The notes under the pieces were generated by a model. It searched no databases. It was not told where the DNA came from and saw only the letters and a list, made by a program, of their open reading frames with translations. From contig NZ_SOAV01000015.1 in the NCBI RefSeq assembly GCF_004364245.1, forward strand, positions 62,001-126,000: a stretch of DNA of 64,000 bases, in the 5' to 3' direction. The stretch is from Streptomyces sp. BK208. GTDB lineage: Bacteria; Actinomycetota; Actinomycetes; Streptomycetales; Streptomycetaceae. This document shows positions 55,225 to 63,791 of this stretch, one piece after another. Each line of letters begins with the position of its first letter. Position 1 is the stretch's first letter. The translations under genes were made by a program, and so were the position numbers.

Positions 55225-55989
55225 ATGGCGTTCACGCGCGCCACCGGGAAGCACCGTCGTCCTGGACGGGTGCACCGCACCACCGCCCGCGCCGCGGGGG
55301 TCGCGGCCCTCGCCACCACCGGTGTCGTCGGCACCCTCGCCGCTCCGGCGCTCGCCGCGGAGCCCGCGGTGGAACAGAGCGGCCTCACCCCGGTCGTCAC
55401 CATCGGCGGTTCCGTGGCCGACGAGATCGACGCCCAGGCCGTCGCCCAGAGGCAGGCGGCCGTGGACGCCGCCGCCCGCGAGGCGGCCCAGGAGGCGGCC
55501 CGCGAGCGGGCGGCCGAGGCGGCCAAGGAAGCCCGAGAGGCCAAGGAGCGCGCCGCGCGCGAGGCGGAGCGCAAGCGCCTCAACACCTTCGTCGCGCCGA
55601 TCACCGCCTCCTACGTCTCCACCGCCTACCAGGCCGGCAGTTCCCTGTGGTCCTCCGGCAGTCACACCGGCATCGACTTCCACGCCTCCAGCGGCACCTC
55701 CGTGCACGCGGTCGGCGTCGGCACCGTCGTCGAGGCCGGCTGGGGCGGCGCCTACGGCAACCAGGTCGTGATCAAGATGCACGACGGCACGTACACGCAG
55801 TACGGACACCTGTCGTCGATCGGCGTCTCGGTCGGCCAGTCGGTCGACGCCGGTCAGCAGATCGGCCTCTCCGGTGCCACCGGCAACGTCACCGGGCCCC
55901 ACCTGCACTTCGAGGCCCGTACGAGCCCCGAATACGGCTCGGACATGGACCCCGTCGCCTATCTCCGTTCCCACGGTGTGAACGTCTGA
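55225..55989 (+). CDS. Secreted M23-family peptidoglycan endopeptidase
   Basis: 254 residues. A Sec/Tat-like signal (RTTARAAGVAALATTGVVGT ... APALAAEP), then an Ala/Glu/Arg-rich helical coiled-coil segment (residues 70-120), and a LytM/M23 domain. The zinc ligands are in SHTGIDF (HxxxD) and PHLHFE (HxH), and YGHLSSI carries the catalytic His region, so the enzyme should be active. It cleaves peptide cross-links of peptidoglycan during growth or germination. The purine-rich AAGGAAAGGA precedes ATG 55225. Expression is under the c-di-AMP riboswitch. Confidence 0.95.
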   Translation: MAFTRATGKHRRPGRVHRTTARAAGVAALATTGVVGTLAAPALAAEPAVEQSGLTPVVTIGGSVADEIDAQAVAQRQAAVDAAAREAAQEAARERAAEAAKEAREAKERAAREAERKRLNTFVAPITASYVSTAYQAGSSLWSSGSHTGIDFHASSGTSVHAVGVGTVVEAGWGGAYGNQVVIKMHDGTYTQYGHLSSIGVSVGQSVDAGQQIGLSGATGNVTGPHLHFEARTSPEYGSDMDPVAYLRSHGVNV

Positions 55990-56004
55990 CGGCGGCACCC
56001 CCAG

Positions 56005-56033
56005 AAAGCCCCGGCTTCCCGAGCCGGGGCTTT
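56005..56033 (+). terminator. Terminator after the M23 gene
   Basis: A 12-bp perfect stem AAAGCCCCGGCT, TCCCG loop, then T-rich TCGCATTTAAT. Confidence 0.85.
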
Positions 56034-56063
56034 TCGCATTTAATAACGCTTGATTGGCCGGTG

Positions 56064-56073
56064 GTTGCGCAAC
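56064..56073. promoter_or_regulatory. Palindrome upstream of the GntR gene
   Basis: GTTGCGCAAC is a perfect palindrome 48 bp before the regulator start, nested in a looser repeat (GATTG ... CAATC). A candidate autoregulatory site. Confidence 0.4.
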
Positions 56074-56120
56074 GCGCGTCAATCGTCGACGCTTCACGGG
56101 GGTCGAAGGGGAGGTCGGTC

Positions 56121-56816
56121 ATGCGTATTCCGGCGCATTCGGTGTGCACGGCGATCCGGGACGACATCGTCTCCGGCGTACACGGCCGCGGGAGCCGGCT
56201 CACCGAGGAACTCCTCGCCGGCCGTTACGGGGTCTCCCGCGTGCCCGTCCGCGAGGCGCTGCGCACGCTGGAGGCCGAGGGCTTCGTGGTGACCCGGCGG
56301 CACGCGGGCGCGTGCGTCGCGGAACCGACCGAGCGGGAGGCCGCCGACCTGCTGGAGGCGCGCTCGCTCCTGGAGCCGCTCGGCGCCTCCCGGGCCGCCC
56401 GGCGGCGCACCGACGCCCACCTCAAGGTGCTGCGCGGCCTGGTCAGGCTGGGCCAGGAGCGGGCCAGGCAGGGCACCGGCGACGACCTGCGCTCCCTGGG
56501 CGGCTGGTTCCACGAGACTCTCTCCCAGGCGGCCGGCAGCCCTTCCCTGACGGCGCTGCTCACCCAGCTCCGCCACAAGATCGCCTGGATGTACGTCGTG
56601 GAGGCCCCCGCCGGGCCGGTGGAGTACTGGGCGGAGCACGGCGCGATCGCCGACGCGGTGGCCCGGGGCGACGGCGAACGCGCGCGGGCGCTCATGACCC
56701 TGCACGTCGAGCGGTCGGCGTCCGCGCACCGCCTGCGATTCGCTTCCGGCGACGGACGGACGGGGCCGGTGAGGAATGCGCAACATTCCGTAAACACGGC
56801 GATCTCGCGACGGTAA
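56121..56816 (+). CDS. GntR-family (FCD domain) transcriptional regulator
   Basis: 231 residues. The winged helix occupies residues 5-65 (CTAIRDDIVSGVHGRGSRLT, ELLAGRYGVSRVPVREALRT, LEAEGFVVTRRHAGACV). The all-helical FCD ligand-binding domain follows (ADLLEARSLLEPLGASRAAR, GGWFHETLSQAAGSPSL, HGAIADAVARGDGERARALM). These regulators usually sense organic acids or sugar acids. ATG 56121 follows GGGGAGG. It converges on ptsH, and the ligand and targets are not deducible; a link to sugar metabolism is only positional. Confidence 0.9.
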   Translation: MRIPAHSVCTAIRDDIVSGVHGRGSRLTEELLAGRYGVSRVPVREALRTLEAEGFVVTRRHAGACVAEPTEREAADLLEARSLLEPLGASRAARRRTDAHLKVLRGLVRLGQERARQGTGDDLRSLGGWFHETLSQAAGSPSLTALLTQLRHKIAWMYVVEAPAGPVEYWAEHGAIADAVARGDGERARALMTLHVERSASAHRLRFASGDGRTGPVRNAQHSVNTAISRR

Positions 56817-56928
56817 CACGGGTGCCGTACACAAAAGGGTGGCTGATTCTCGGCCGTTCTTTTTCCGCTGCCTCGTAAATGTGCGGCGGGCGTGAATACG
56901 TGCCGGTCCGGGTCGGCCGGGAAAAGGC

Positions 56929-56961
56929 GAAAGGCCCGGCCGGTGGTCCGGCGGGCCTTTC
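56929..56961. terminator. Terminator between GntR gene and ptsH
   Basis: GAAAGGCCCG(G)CCGG pairs with CCGGCGGGCCTTTC with one bulged base; lies between convergent stops. Confidence 0.75.
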
Positions 56962-57000
56962 GGTGCTGCTGTTCGTGCTGCTGTCCCGTGCCGCTGTCCG

Positions 57001-57282
57001 TCAGACGGTCTCGGGAAGCTCCTCGAGCCCCTCGGCGACCAGCTTCGCCAGCCGCTCCAGGGCGGCCTCGGCGCCCTCGGCGTCGGAGGCGAGGATGATC
57101 TCCTCGCCGCCCTGGGCGCCGAGGCCGAGGACGGCCAGCATGGAGGCCGCGTTGACGGGGGACCCGTCGGCCTTGGCGATCGTCACCGGGACGCCTGTGG
57201 CCGTGGCGGCTCGGACGAAGATGGAGGCGGGGCGGGCGTGGAGGCCCTCGGCCCAGCCGACGTTGACGCGGCGCTCAGCCAT
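57001..57282 (-). CDS. ptsH: Phosphocarrier protein HPr of the PTS
   Basis: 93 residues. The phosphorylated His15 lies in EGLHARPAS. The second conserved stretch AASMLAVLGLGAQGGEEI includes the position of regulatory Ser46. HPr passes phosphate from enzyme I to sugar-specific enzymes II, and in Streptomyces mainly serves N-acetylglucosamine and fructose uptake. Enzyme I is not in the window. ATG 57282 is preceded by GAAGGGCAGC. Two tandem dre sites just upstream place it under DasR, as known for ptsH in S. coelicolor. Confidence 0.96.
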   Translation of the reverse strand: MAERRVNVGWAEGLHARPASIFVRAATATGVPVTIAKADGSPVNAASMLAVLGLGAQGGEEIILASDAEGAEAALERLAKLVAEGLEELPETV

Positions 57283-57315
57283 GTGATGCTGCCCTTCGGT
57301 GTTCAGAGGCGTTGG

Positions 57316-57345
57316 AGTTGTCTAGACCATATTGTCTAGACCAGT
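57316..57345. promoter_or_regulatory. Tandem DasR dre sites
   Basis: TTGTCTAGACCA occurs twice (57318-57329 and 57332-57343), 14 bp apart. Each is a close match to the dre consensus ACTGGTCTAGACCAGT (13 of 16 for the second copy). DasR binding here is relieved by glucosamine-6-phosphate. Confidence 0.85.
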
Positions 57346-57481
57346 TTCCCACATCGTGAAGCAAGCCGGGACGACCGCTGCGCCGTCCCGTCCGGTCGTC
57401 GGACCGCGGCCTCGGTCCGAGTCTCCGTCCTCCACAGACTGCCCCGCGCCGTTGTCGTACGCGAGCCGTAGTCTGGGGCCC

Positions 57482-60301
57482 ATGCAGACCTCGTCGGACC
57501 GGCACGAGTACCCCGCCCACTGGGAAGCCGACGTGGTGCTGCGCGACGGCGGCACCGCGCGCGTCCGCCCCATCACCGTTGATGACGCCGAGCGCCTGGT
57601 CAGCTTCTACGAGCAGGTCTCCGACGAGTCGAAGTACTACCGCTTCTTCGCGCCGTACCCTCGCCTGTCCGCCAAGGACGTCCACCGCTTCACGCACCAC
57701 GACTTTGTGGACCGGGTGGGACTCGCGGCCACCGTCGGCGGCGAGTTCATCGCCACCGTACGCTACGACCGGATCGGCGCCGGCGGAACGCCCGCCCCCG
57801 CACCGGCCGACGAGGCCGAGGTCGCCTTCCTCGTCCAGGACGCCCACCAGGGGCGCGGCGTCGCCTCGGCCCTCCTGGAGCACATCGCCGCCGTGGCCCG
57901 CGAGCGCGGCATCCGCCGCTTCGCCGCCGAGGTGCTGCCCGCCAACAACAAGATGATCAAAGTCTTCATGGACGCCGGGTACACCCAGAAGCGGAGCTTC
58001 GAGGACGGCGTGGTCCGCCTGGAATTCGATCTCGAACCCACCGACCGCTCGCTCGCCGTGCAGTACGCGCGCGAGCACCGCGCGGAGGCCCGGTCCGTCC
58101 AGCGGCTGCTGCAGCCCGGCTCGGTCGCGGTCGTCGGCGCCGGCCGCTCCCCGGGCGGCGTCGGCCGCAGCATCCTCGGCAACATCCGGGACGCGGGCTA
58201 CACGGGCCGCCTGTACGCCGTGAACAGGGCCTTCCCCGAGGACCGGAAGGAGCTCGACGGGGTCCCGGCGTGCCGCTCCGTGCGCGACATCGACGGGCCC
58301 GTCGACCTCGCCGTCGTCACCGTGCCCGCCGAGCGCGTCCCCGACGCCGTCGCCGACTGCGGCGAGCACGGCGTGCAGGGGCTCGTGGTGATCTCCGCCG
58401 GGTACGCCGACAGCGGTCCCGAGGGACGCGAGCGGCAGCGCGCCCTCGTGCGGCAGGCGCGCTCGTACGGTATGCGGATCATCGGCCCCAACGCCTTCGG
58501 GATCATCAACACCTCCCCGGGCGTGCGGCTCAACGCCTCCCTCGCCCCGGAGATGCCGCGCCCCGGCCGGATCGGCCTGTTCGCCCAGTCCGGCGCCATC
58601 GGCATCGCCCTGCTCTCCCGGCTGCACCGGCGCGGCGGCGGGGTCACCGGCCACACCGGCGTCTCCACCTTCGTCTCCTCCGGCAACCGCGCCGACGTCT
58701 CCGGCAACGACGTCCTCCAGTACTGGTACGACGACCCCGAGACCGACGTCGCGCTGATGTACCTGGAGTCCATCGGCAACCCGCGCAAGTTCACCCGCCT
58801 GGCCCGGCGGACCGCGGCCGCCAAACCCCTGGTCGTGGTGCAGGGCGCCCGGCACGGCGGGGTGGCGCCGCAGGGACACGCCGTCCGGGCGACGCGGCTG
58901 CCGCACGCGACGGTCTCCGCGCTGCTGCGGCAGGCCGGCGTGATCCGCGTCGACACCATCACCGACCTGGTCGACGCGGGACTGCTGCTCGCCCGCCAGC
59001 CGCTGCCCGCCGGACCGAGGGTGGCCATCCTGGGCAACTCGGAGTCCCTGGGACTGCTCACCTACGACGCGTGCCTCTCCGAAGGACTGCGCCCGCACCC
59101 CCCGCTGGACCTGACGACGGCCGCCTCCGCCGACGACTTCCACGCGGCCCTGTCCCGGGCCCTGGCCGACGACACGTGCGACGCGGTCGTCGTCACCGCC
59201 ATCCCGACGGTGGGGGAGGGGGCGGCCGGGGACGCCGCGCTGGCGGAGGCCCTGCGCTCGGCGGCGGCCGCGGTCCCCACCAAGCCCGTCCTCGTGGTCC
59301 ACGTCGAACTGGGCGGCCTGGCGGAGGCCCTGTCGGCGGCGGCGAGCACCGCCCCGCAGGCCGCCCCGGGACCCGCCGAGGAGGCCGCGCCCGCCGCCCC
59401 GGCCCAGCAGCGGCCCGCCGTCCGCGCCCCGGAGGGTGCCCACCTCATCCCCGCCTACCCCGCCGCCGAGCGCGCCGTCCGCGCCCTCGGCCAGGCCGTC
59501 GCCTACGCCCAGTGGCGACGCGAGGCCGCCGACCCCGGCAAGGTGCCCGAGTACGAGGACATCGACGAGAAGGGCGCCGCCGGGCAGATCGCGGGCCTCC
59601 TCGCCCGCGGACAGGGGCTCACCCTCGGCGCCGAGGAGACCTGTGAGCTGCTCGGCAGGTACGGCGTCCACGTCCACCGCGCGCTGCCCGCCCCCACCCC
59701 CGACGAGGCCGTGACCGCCGCGCGGACCCTCGGCTACCCCGTCGCCCTCAAGGCCACCGCCCCCCACCTGCGGCACCGCGCCGACCTGGGCGGCGTACGC
59801 CTCGACCTCGCCGACGAGGAGCAACTGCGGCGGGCCTACGCCGAGTTGTCCGAGCTGTTCGGCAAGCCCGAGGAGCTGCGCCCGGTGGTCCAGGGCATGG
59901 CCCCGCGCGGCGTCGACACCGTCGTACGGGCGGTCATCGACCCGGCGGCGGGAGCGGTGCTCTCCTTCGGGCTCGCCGGCGCCGCCACGCAGCTGCTCGG
60001 CGACATGGCGCACCGGCTGATCCCGGTCACCGACCGGGACGCCACCTCGCTCATCCGCTCGGTGCGCACGGCACCCCTCCTCTTCGGCTGGCGCGGCTCG
60101 GCCCCCGTCGACGCGGCGGCCCTGGAGGAGCTGCTGCTGCGGGTCTCCCGGCTGGTCGACGACCACCCGGAGGTCGTCGCCGTCACCCTGGAACCGGTCG
60201 TGGTCGCCCCGCAGGGCCTGAGCGTCCTCGGCGCCTCCGTCCGCCTCGCGCCCCCTCCCGCCCGCGACGACCTGGGCCCGCGCACCCTGCCGGCCTACTG
60301 A
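57482..60301 (+). CDS. patA: GNAT plus acyl-CoA-synthetase-like protein lysine acetyltransferase (PatA type)
   Basis: 939 residues. The N-terminal GNAT domain (about 25-190) reads VRPITVDDAERLVSFYEQVS, with acetyl-CoA loop DAHQGRGVASALLEHI and EVLPANNKMIKVFMDAGY. A large NDP-forming acyl-CoA-synthetase-like region follows: CoA-binding (SVAVVGAGRSPGGVGRSILG), succinyl-CoA-ligase-like (IIGPNAFGIINTSPGV, GLFAQSGAIGIALLSRL) and an ATP-grasp part (LGYPVALKATAPHLRHRADL). GNAT-first order is the one described for S. lividans PatA, the reverse of Salmonella Pat. It acetylates acyl-CoA synthetases and so lowers acetate activation. ATG 57482 lies seven bases after TAGTCT, so it is probably leaderless. 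The gene is divergent from ptsH. Confidence 0.92.
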   Translation: MQTSSDRHEYPAHWEADVVLRDGGTARVRPITVDDAERLVSFYEQVSDESKYYRFFAPYPRLSAKDVHRFTHHDFVDRVGLAATVGGEFIATVRYDRIGAGGTPAPAPADEAEVAFLVQDAHQGRGVASALLEHIAAVARERGIRRFAAEVLPANNKMIKVFMDAGYTQKRSFEDGVVRLEFDLEPTDRSLAVQYAREHRAEARSVQRLLQPGSVAVVGAGRSPGGVGRSILGNIRDAGYTGRLYAVNRAFPEDRKELDGVPACRSVRDIDGPVDLAVVTVPAERVPDAVADCGEHGVQGLVVISAGYADSGPEGRERQRALVRQARSYGMRIIGPNAFGIINTSPGVRLNASLAPEMPRPGRIGLFAQSGAIGIALLSRLHRRGGGVTGHTGVSTFVSSGNRADVSGNDVLQYWYDDPETDVALMYLESIGNPRKFTRLARRTAAAKPLVVVQGARHGGVAPQGHAVRATRLPHATVSALLRQAGVIRVDTITDLVDAGLLLARQPLPAGPRVAILGNSESLGLLTYDACLSEGLRPHPPLDLTTAASADDFHAALSRALADDTCDAVVVTAIPTVGEGAAGDAALAEALRSAAAAVPTKPVLVVHVELGGLAEALSAAASTAPQAAPGPAEEAAPAAPAQQRPAVRAPEGAHLIPAYPAAERAVRALGQAVAYAQWRREAADPGKVPEYEDIDEKGAAGQIAGLLARGQGLTLGAEETCELLGRYGVHVHRALPAPTPDEAVTAARTLGYPVALKATAPHLRHRADLGGVRLDLADEEQLRRAYAELSELFGKPEELRPVVQGMAPRGVDTVVRAVIDPAAGAVLSFGLAGAATQLLGDMAHRLIPVTDRDATSLIRSVRTAPLLFGWRGSAPVDAAALEELLLRVSRLVDDHPEVVAVTLEPVVVAPQGLSVLGASVRLAPPPARDDLGPRTLPAY

Positions 60302-60483
60302 CCCGCCGGGACCCGGCGACGGCCCGCCGCGGCGCGGCGACGGCCCGAGCAGGACCCGGGTGACCTCCCGGGCGCGGCCGGGCGTGGGCCCGTGCACGTC
60401 CCCGAGCACGGCCCGCGCTCGGCCCGGGACGGGTACCGCGGGAGCGTCCCTCGCAGTCAGTGGGTCCCCGTAGGATGGACGGC

Positions 60484-61071
60484 ATGGCCAAGACCAGTAC
60501 GACGACCCAGGGGCTGCGAGCGGCGATCGAGCGCAGCGGCTACTACCCGGCCCTCGTGGCCGAGGCGGTGGAGGCCGCCGTGGGCGGCGAGCCCGTGCGG
60601 TCGTACCTGGTCCACCAGGAGACGACGTTCGACCAGAACGAGGTGCGCCGGCACGTGACCGTGCTGGTCCTGACCGGCAACCGCTTCATCGTCAGCCACA
60701 CCGACGAGCAGGCCGCCGACGACACCTCCCCGACGCCGTACGCCACGACGTCCACGGAGTCCGTCAAGCTCGGCCGGATCTCGTCCATCGTCGTCAGCCG
60801 CGTCGTCGCCAACCCGGAGCAGTACAAGCCGGGCACGCTGCCCCGCGAGATCGTGCTGACCATCGGCTGGGGCGCCGTCTCCCGCCTCGACCTGGAGCCC
60901 GCCGCCTGCGGCGACCCCAACTGCGAGGCCGACCACGGCTACACGGGCAGCTCGACGGCCGACGACCTGAGCCTGCGCGTCAGCGAGGCCGGCGACGGAC
61001 CCGAGACGGTGCGCCAGGCGCTCGCCTTCGCCCAGGCCCTGTCCGAGGCGACCGCCGACTCCGCCCGCTGA
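60484..61071 (+). CDS. DUF5998 family protein
   Basis: 195 residues. Conserved actinobacterial sequence (GLRAAIERSGYYPALVAEAV, RSYLVHQETTFDQNEVRRHV, TVLVLTGNRFIVSHTDE, ESVKLGRISSIVVSRVVANP, VLTIGWGAVSRLDLEPAAC, DPNCEADHGYTGS). It has a beta-rich PH-like look and CGDPNCEADH could bind a metal. No function is known to me. ATG 60484 is preferred over ATG 60475 because TAGGAT (60471-60476) is then seven bases upstream, giving a leaderless message. Its stop overlaps the next start (TGATG). Confidence 0.85.
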   Translation: MAKTSTTTQGLRAAIERSGYYPALVAEAVEAAVGGEPVRSYLVHQETTFDQNEVRRHVTVLVLTGNRFIVSHTDEQAADDTSPTPYATTSTESVKLGRISSIVVSRVVANPEQYKPGTLPREIVLTIGWGAVSRLDLEPAACGDPNCEADHGYTGSSTADDLSLRVSEAGDGPETVRQALAFAQALSEATADSAR

Positions 61072-62264
61072 TGGTGCAGCACACCGCCTGGGACACCCAC
61101 CCGGAACCGCTCCCCGTCGACTCCGCCCCCGTACCCGAGTACGGCACGGGCTCCCTCGCCGACCTGCTGCCCACCCTGGCCGCCGGCCTCGGCGTCCCCG
61201 GCATGACCGCGGGCATCACCGAGCTGACCCCGGCCGACCGCAACTGCGTCTTCCTGATCGACGGCCTCGGCTGGGAGCAGCTGCGCGCCCACCCGGACCA
61301 CGCCCCCTTCCTCAGCTCGCTGCTGGACAGCTCGCGCGGCGGCACCGGGCGCCCCATCACGGCCGGCTACCCGGCGACCACCGCCACCTCCCTCGCCTCC
61401 GTCGGCACCGGACTGCCGCCGGGCGCCCACGGCCTGCCCGGCTACACGGTGCGCGATCCCGCCACCGGCGCGCTGATGAACCAGTTGCGCTGGCAGCCGT
61501 GGACCGCGCCCGGCCCCTGGCAGCCGTACCCGACCGTCTTCGGCCTCGCCCACGAGGCGGGTGTGCACGCCGCCCAGGTCTCCTCCCCGGCCTTCGCCAA
61601 CACCCCGCTGACCAAGGTCGCGCTCAGCGGCGGCGAGTTCCACGGGCGCCTGTCCGGCGAGGACCGGATGGACTGCGCCGCCGAGCAGCTGGCCCGCGCC
61701 GACCGCGCCCTCGTCTACACCTACTACGCCGAGGTCGACGGCGCCGGCCACCGCTTCGGCGTCGACTCCGACACCTGGCGCGGCCGGCTCGGGCACGTCG
61801 ACCGGCTCGTCCAGCGCCTCGCCGAGCAGCTGCCGCCGCGCAGCGCCCTGTACGTCACCGCCGACCACGGCATGATCGACGTGCCGTTCGACGAGGACCA
61901 CCGCATCGACTTCGACGAGGACTGGGAGCTGAAGGCGGGCGTCGCCCTCCTCGGCGGCGAGGGCCGCGCCCGGCACGTCTACGCCGTCCCGGGCGCGCAC
62001 AACGACGTGCTGACCTGCTGGCGCGAGGTGCTCGGCGAGCAGTTCTGGGTCGCCTCGCGGGACGAGGCGGTCGCGGCGGGCTGGTTCGGCCCCCGCATCG
62101 ACGACCGGGTGTACGAGCGCATCGGCGACGTGGTCGCCGCCGCGCGCGACGACGTCCTGCTCATCGCCTCCGAGCGGGAGCCCAAGGAGTCGGCGATGGT
62201 CGGCAACCACGGCTCGATGACCCCCGCCGAACAGCTCGTCCCGCTGCTCGAAGTACGCTCCTGA
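61071..62264 (+). CDS. Alkaline-phosphatase-superfamily (nucleotide pyrophosphatase-like) enzyme
   Basis: 397 residues. Metal and nucleophile features of phosphodiesterases/pyrophosphatases are visible: NCVFLIDGLGWEQL (metal Asp), AGYPATTATSLASVGTG (nucleophile Thr), YYAEVDGAGHRFG (Asp, His), TADHGMIDVP (Asp, His) and GNHGSM (His). It hydrolyses phosphodiester or pyrophosphate bonds of an unknown substrate. No signal peptide is seen, so it is probably cytoplasmic. The ATG overlaps the previous stop by one base, and tdk follows 38 bp later, so three or four genes may form one transcript. Confidence 0.9.
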   Translation: MVQHTAWDTHPEPLPVDSAPVPEYGTGSLADLLPTLAAGLGVPGMTAGITELTPADRNCVFLIDGLGWEQLRAHPDHAPFLSSLLDSSRGGTGRPITAGYPATTATSLASVGTGLPPGAHGLPGYTVRDPATGALMNQLRWQPWTAPGPWQPYPTVFGLAHEAGVHAAQVSSPAFANTPLTKVALSGGEFHGRLSGEDRMDCAAEQLARADRALVYTYYAEVDGAGHRFGVDSDTWRGRLGHVDRLVQRLAEQLPPRSALYVTADHGMIDVPFDEDHRIDFDEDWELKAGVALLGGEGRARHVYAVPGAHNDVLTCWREVLGEQFWVASRDEAVAAGWFGPRIDDRVYERIGDVVAAARDDVLLIASEREPKESAMVGNHGSMTPAEQLVPLLEVRS

Positions 62265-62302
62265 CCCGCAAGCCCCCTCCGCCGAAAGGTGCCCGACCCC
62301 TC

Positions 62303-62953
62303 ATGCCCGAGCTGGTGTTCTTCTCCGGAACGATGGACTGCGGGAAGTCGACACTGGCTCTCCAGATCGAGCACAACCGCTCGGCGCGCGGCCTGGTCGG
62401 GATGATCTTCACCCGCGACGACCGCGCCGGCGAGGGCAAGCTCTCCTCCCGCCTCGGCCTGGTCACCGACGCGGTCGAGGTCGGGGACGGCCAGGACCTG
62501 TACGCCCACATCGTCGATCACCTCTCGCAGGGCGGCCGGGTGGACTACGTGATCGCCGACGAGGCGCAGTTCCTCGCGCCGGAGCAGATCGACCAGCTCG
62601 CGCGCGTGGTGGACGACCTCGACGTCGACGTGTACGCCTTCGGCATCACCACCGACTTCCGCTCCAAGCTCTTCCCCGGCTCCCAGCGCCTGGTGGAACT
62701 GGCCGACCGGGTCGAGGTGCTCCAGGTCGAGGCCCTGTGCTGGTGCGGCGCCCGCGCCACGCACAACGCCCGGACCGTGGGCGGCGTGATGGTCGTCGAG
62801 GGCGCCCAGGTGGTCGTCGGCGACGTCGCCCAGTCCCCCGACGAGATCGGTTACGAGGTGCTGTGCCGACGTCACCACCGCCGCCGTACGACCGCCGCGA
62901 CGGCCCGCGCGGCGGCGCTGTCGCCGGACGTGCTGCCGGTGTCGTCCGGCTGA
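62303..62953 (+). CDS. tdk: Thymidine kinase
   Basis: 216 residues. Type II thymidine kinase: P-loop GTMDCGKST (residues 9-17), ADEAQFL (catalytic Glu), YAFGITTDFRSKLFPGS lasso, and zinc cysteines in LCWCGARATHNAR plus a later Cys/His pair in VLCRRHH. It salvages thymidine to dTMP. ATG 62303 is chosen from family length; GAAAGGTG lies 12-15 bases upstream, a rather distant ribosome-binding site. It is the last gene of the rightward group and converges on a VOC gene. Confidence 0.95.
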   Translation: MPELVFFSGTMDCGKSTLALQIEHNRSARGLVGMIFTRDDRAGEGKLSSRLGLVTDAVEVGDGQDLYAHIVDHLSQGGRVDYVIADEAQFLAPEQIDQLARVVDDLDVDVYAFGITTDFRSKLFPGSQRLVELADRVEVLQVEALCWCGARATHNARTVGGVMVVEGAQVVVGDVAQSPDEIGYEVLCRRHHRRRTTAATARAAALSPDVLPVSSG

Positions 62954-62987
62954 GGCCCGCCTGCCGCACCGGCCGTGGCCGCCCGGC

Positions 62988-63791
62988 TCACCGGTCGCCG
63001 TGCAGCAGCGTGAACCGCGCCCCCTCCGGGTCCGCCACCGTCGCCGCCCGGCCGTGGGGCGTGTCCCGGGCCGGGGTGAGGACGTGCCCGCCCAGGTCGA
63101 CGAGCCGCGCGACGGACGCGTCCGTGTCGGCCACCTCGAAGTACGTCATCCAGTGCGGCCCCCGGTCGCGCGGCAGGGTGTCCCCGACGCCGTGGACACC
63201 GGCGACGGGGTGGCCGCCCAGGCGCAGGGTGACGTGGTCGCGGCCGGTGGAGCGCTCGGGGACCGGTTCGAAGCCGAACACCGTCTCGTAGAACGTGGCG
63301 ACGCTCGCCGTCTCGTAGGTCAGCAACTCGTTCCACGTCGGCGTGCCGGGCACACCGGTGACGGCCGCGCCCAGGTGGGCGGCCGCCTGCCAGATGCCGA
63401 AGACGGCGCCCGACGGGTCGGAGCAGAGGGCCAGGCGGCCCGCCTCACCCGCGTCGAGCGGGCCGACGCCGACCGTGCCGCCGCACAGGCGCACCGTCGC
63501 GGCCGTCCGGTCGACGTCGTCGGAGGCGAAGTACGGGGTCCAGGCGGTGGGCAGTTGCCGGTCCGGGGGCAGCTGCCCGATGCCGGCCACCTCCCGCCCG
63601 TCGAGCAGGGCCCGCGCGTACGGGCCCAGTTGCTGGGGACCCGGCCGGAACTCCCAGCCGAACAGGGCTCCGTAGAAGTCGTGGGTGGCCGCGGGTCCGT
63701 GCACCATCAGACTCACCCAGCAGGGTGTGCCGGGCGCGCGCCGGGCGTTCGTCTCGCCGGTCCGGCCGTCCGATCCCCGTGCGTCGGTCAT
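62988..63791 (-). CDS. VOC-superfamily protein with two glyoxalase-like domains
   Basis: 267 residues. Two tandem vicinal-oxygen-chelate modules: the first from PGTPCWVSLMVHGPAATHDF (YGALFGWEF) to DPSGAVFGIWQ, the second from GTPTWNELLTYETASVATFY (ETVFGFEP) to ATVADPEGARFTLLHG. The layout is that of actinomycete CFP30B-like proteins. The substrate is unknown; metal-ligand positions are only partly kept, so some members may be binding proteins. ATG 63791 follows AGAGGGTGA; GTG 63797 is an alternative. It is monocistronic as far as the window shows. Confidence 0.88.
   Translation of the reverse strand: MTDARGSDGRTGETNARRAPGTPCWVSLMVHGPAATHDFYGALFGWEFRPGPQQLGPYARALLDGREVAGIGQLPPDRQLPTAWTPYFASDDVDRTAATVRLCGGTVGVGPLDAGEAGRLALCSDPSGAVFGIWQAAAHLGAAVTGVPGTPTWNELLTYETASVATFYETVFGFEPVPERSTGRDHVTLRLGGHPVAGVHGVGDTLPRDRGPHWMTYFEVADTDASVARLVDLGGHVLTPARDTPHGRAATVADPEGARFTLLHGDR

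Noticed and set aside
57275..60409. A 1044-residue minus-strand frame opposite patA
   Set aside because: Composition typical of complementary frames in GC-rich genes; no motif.
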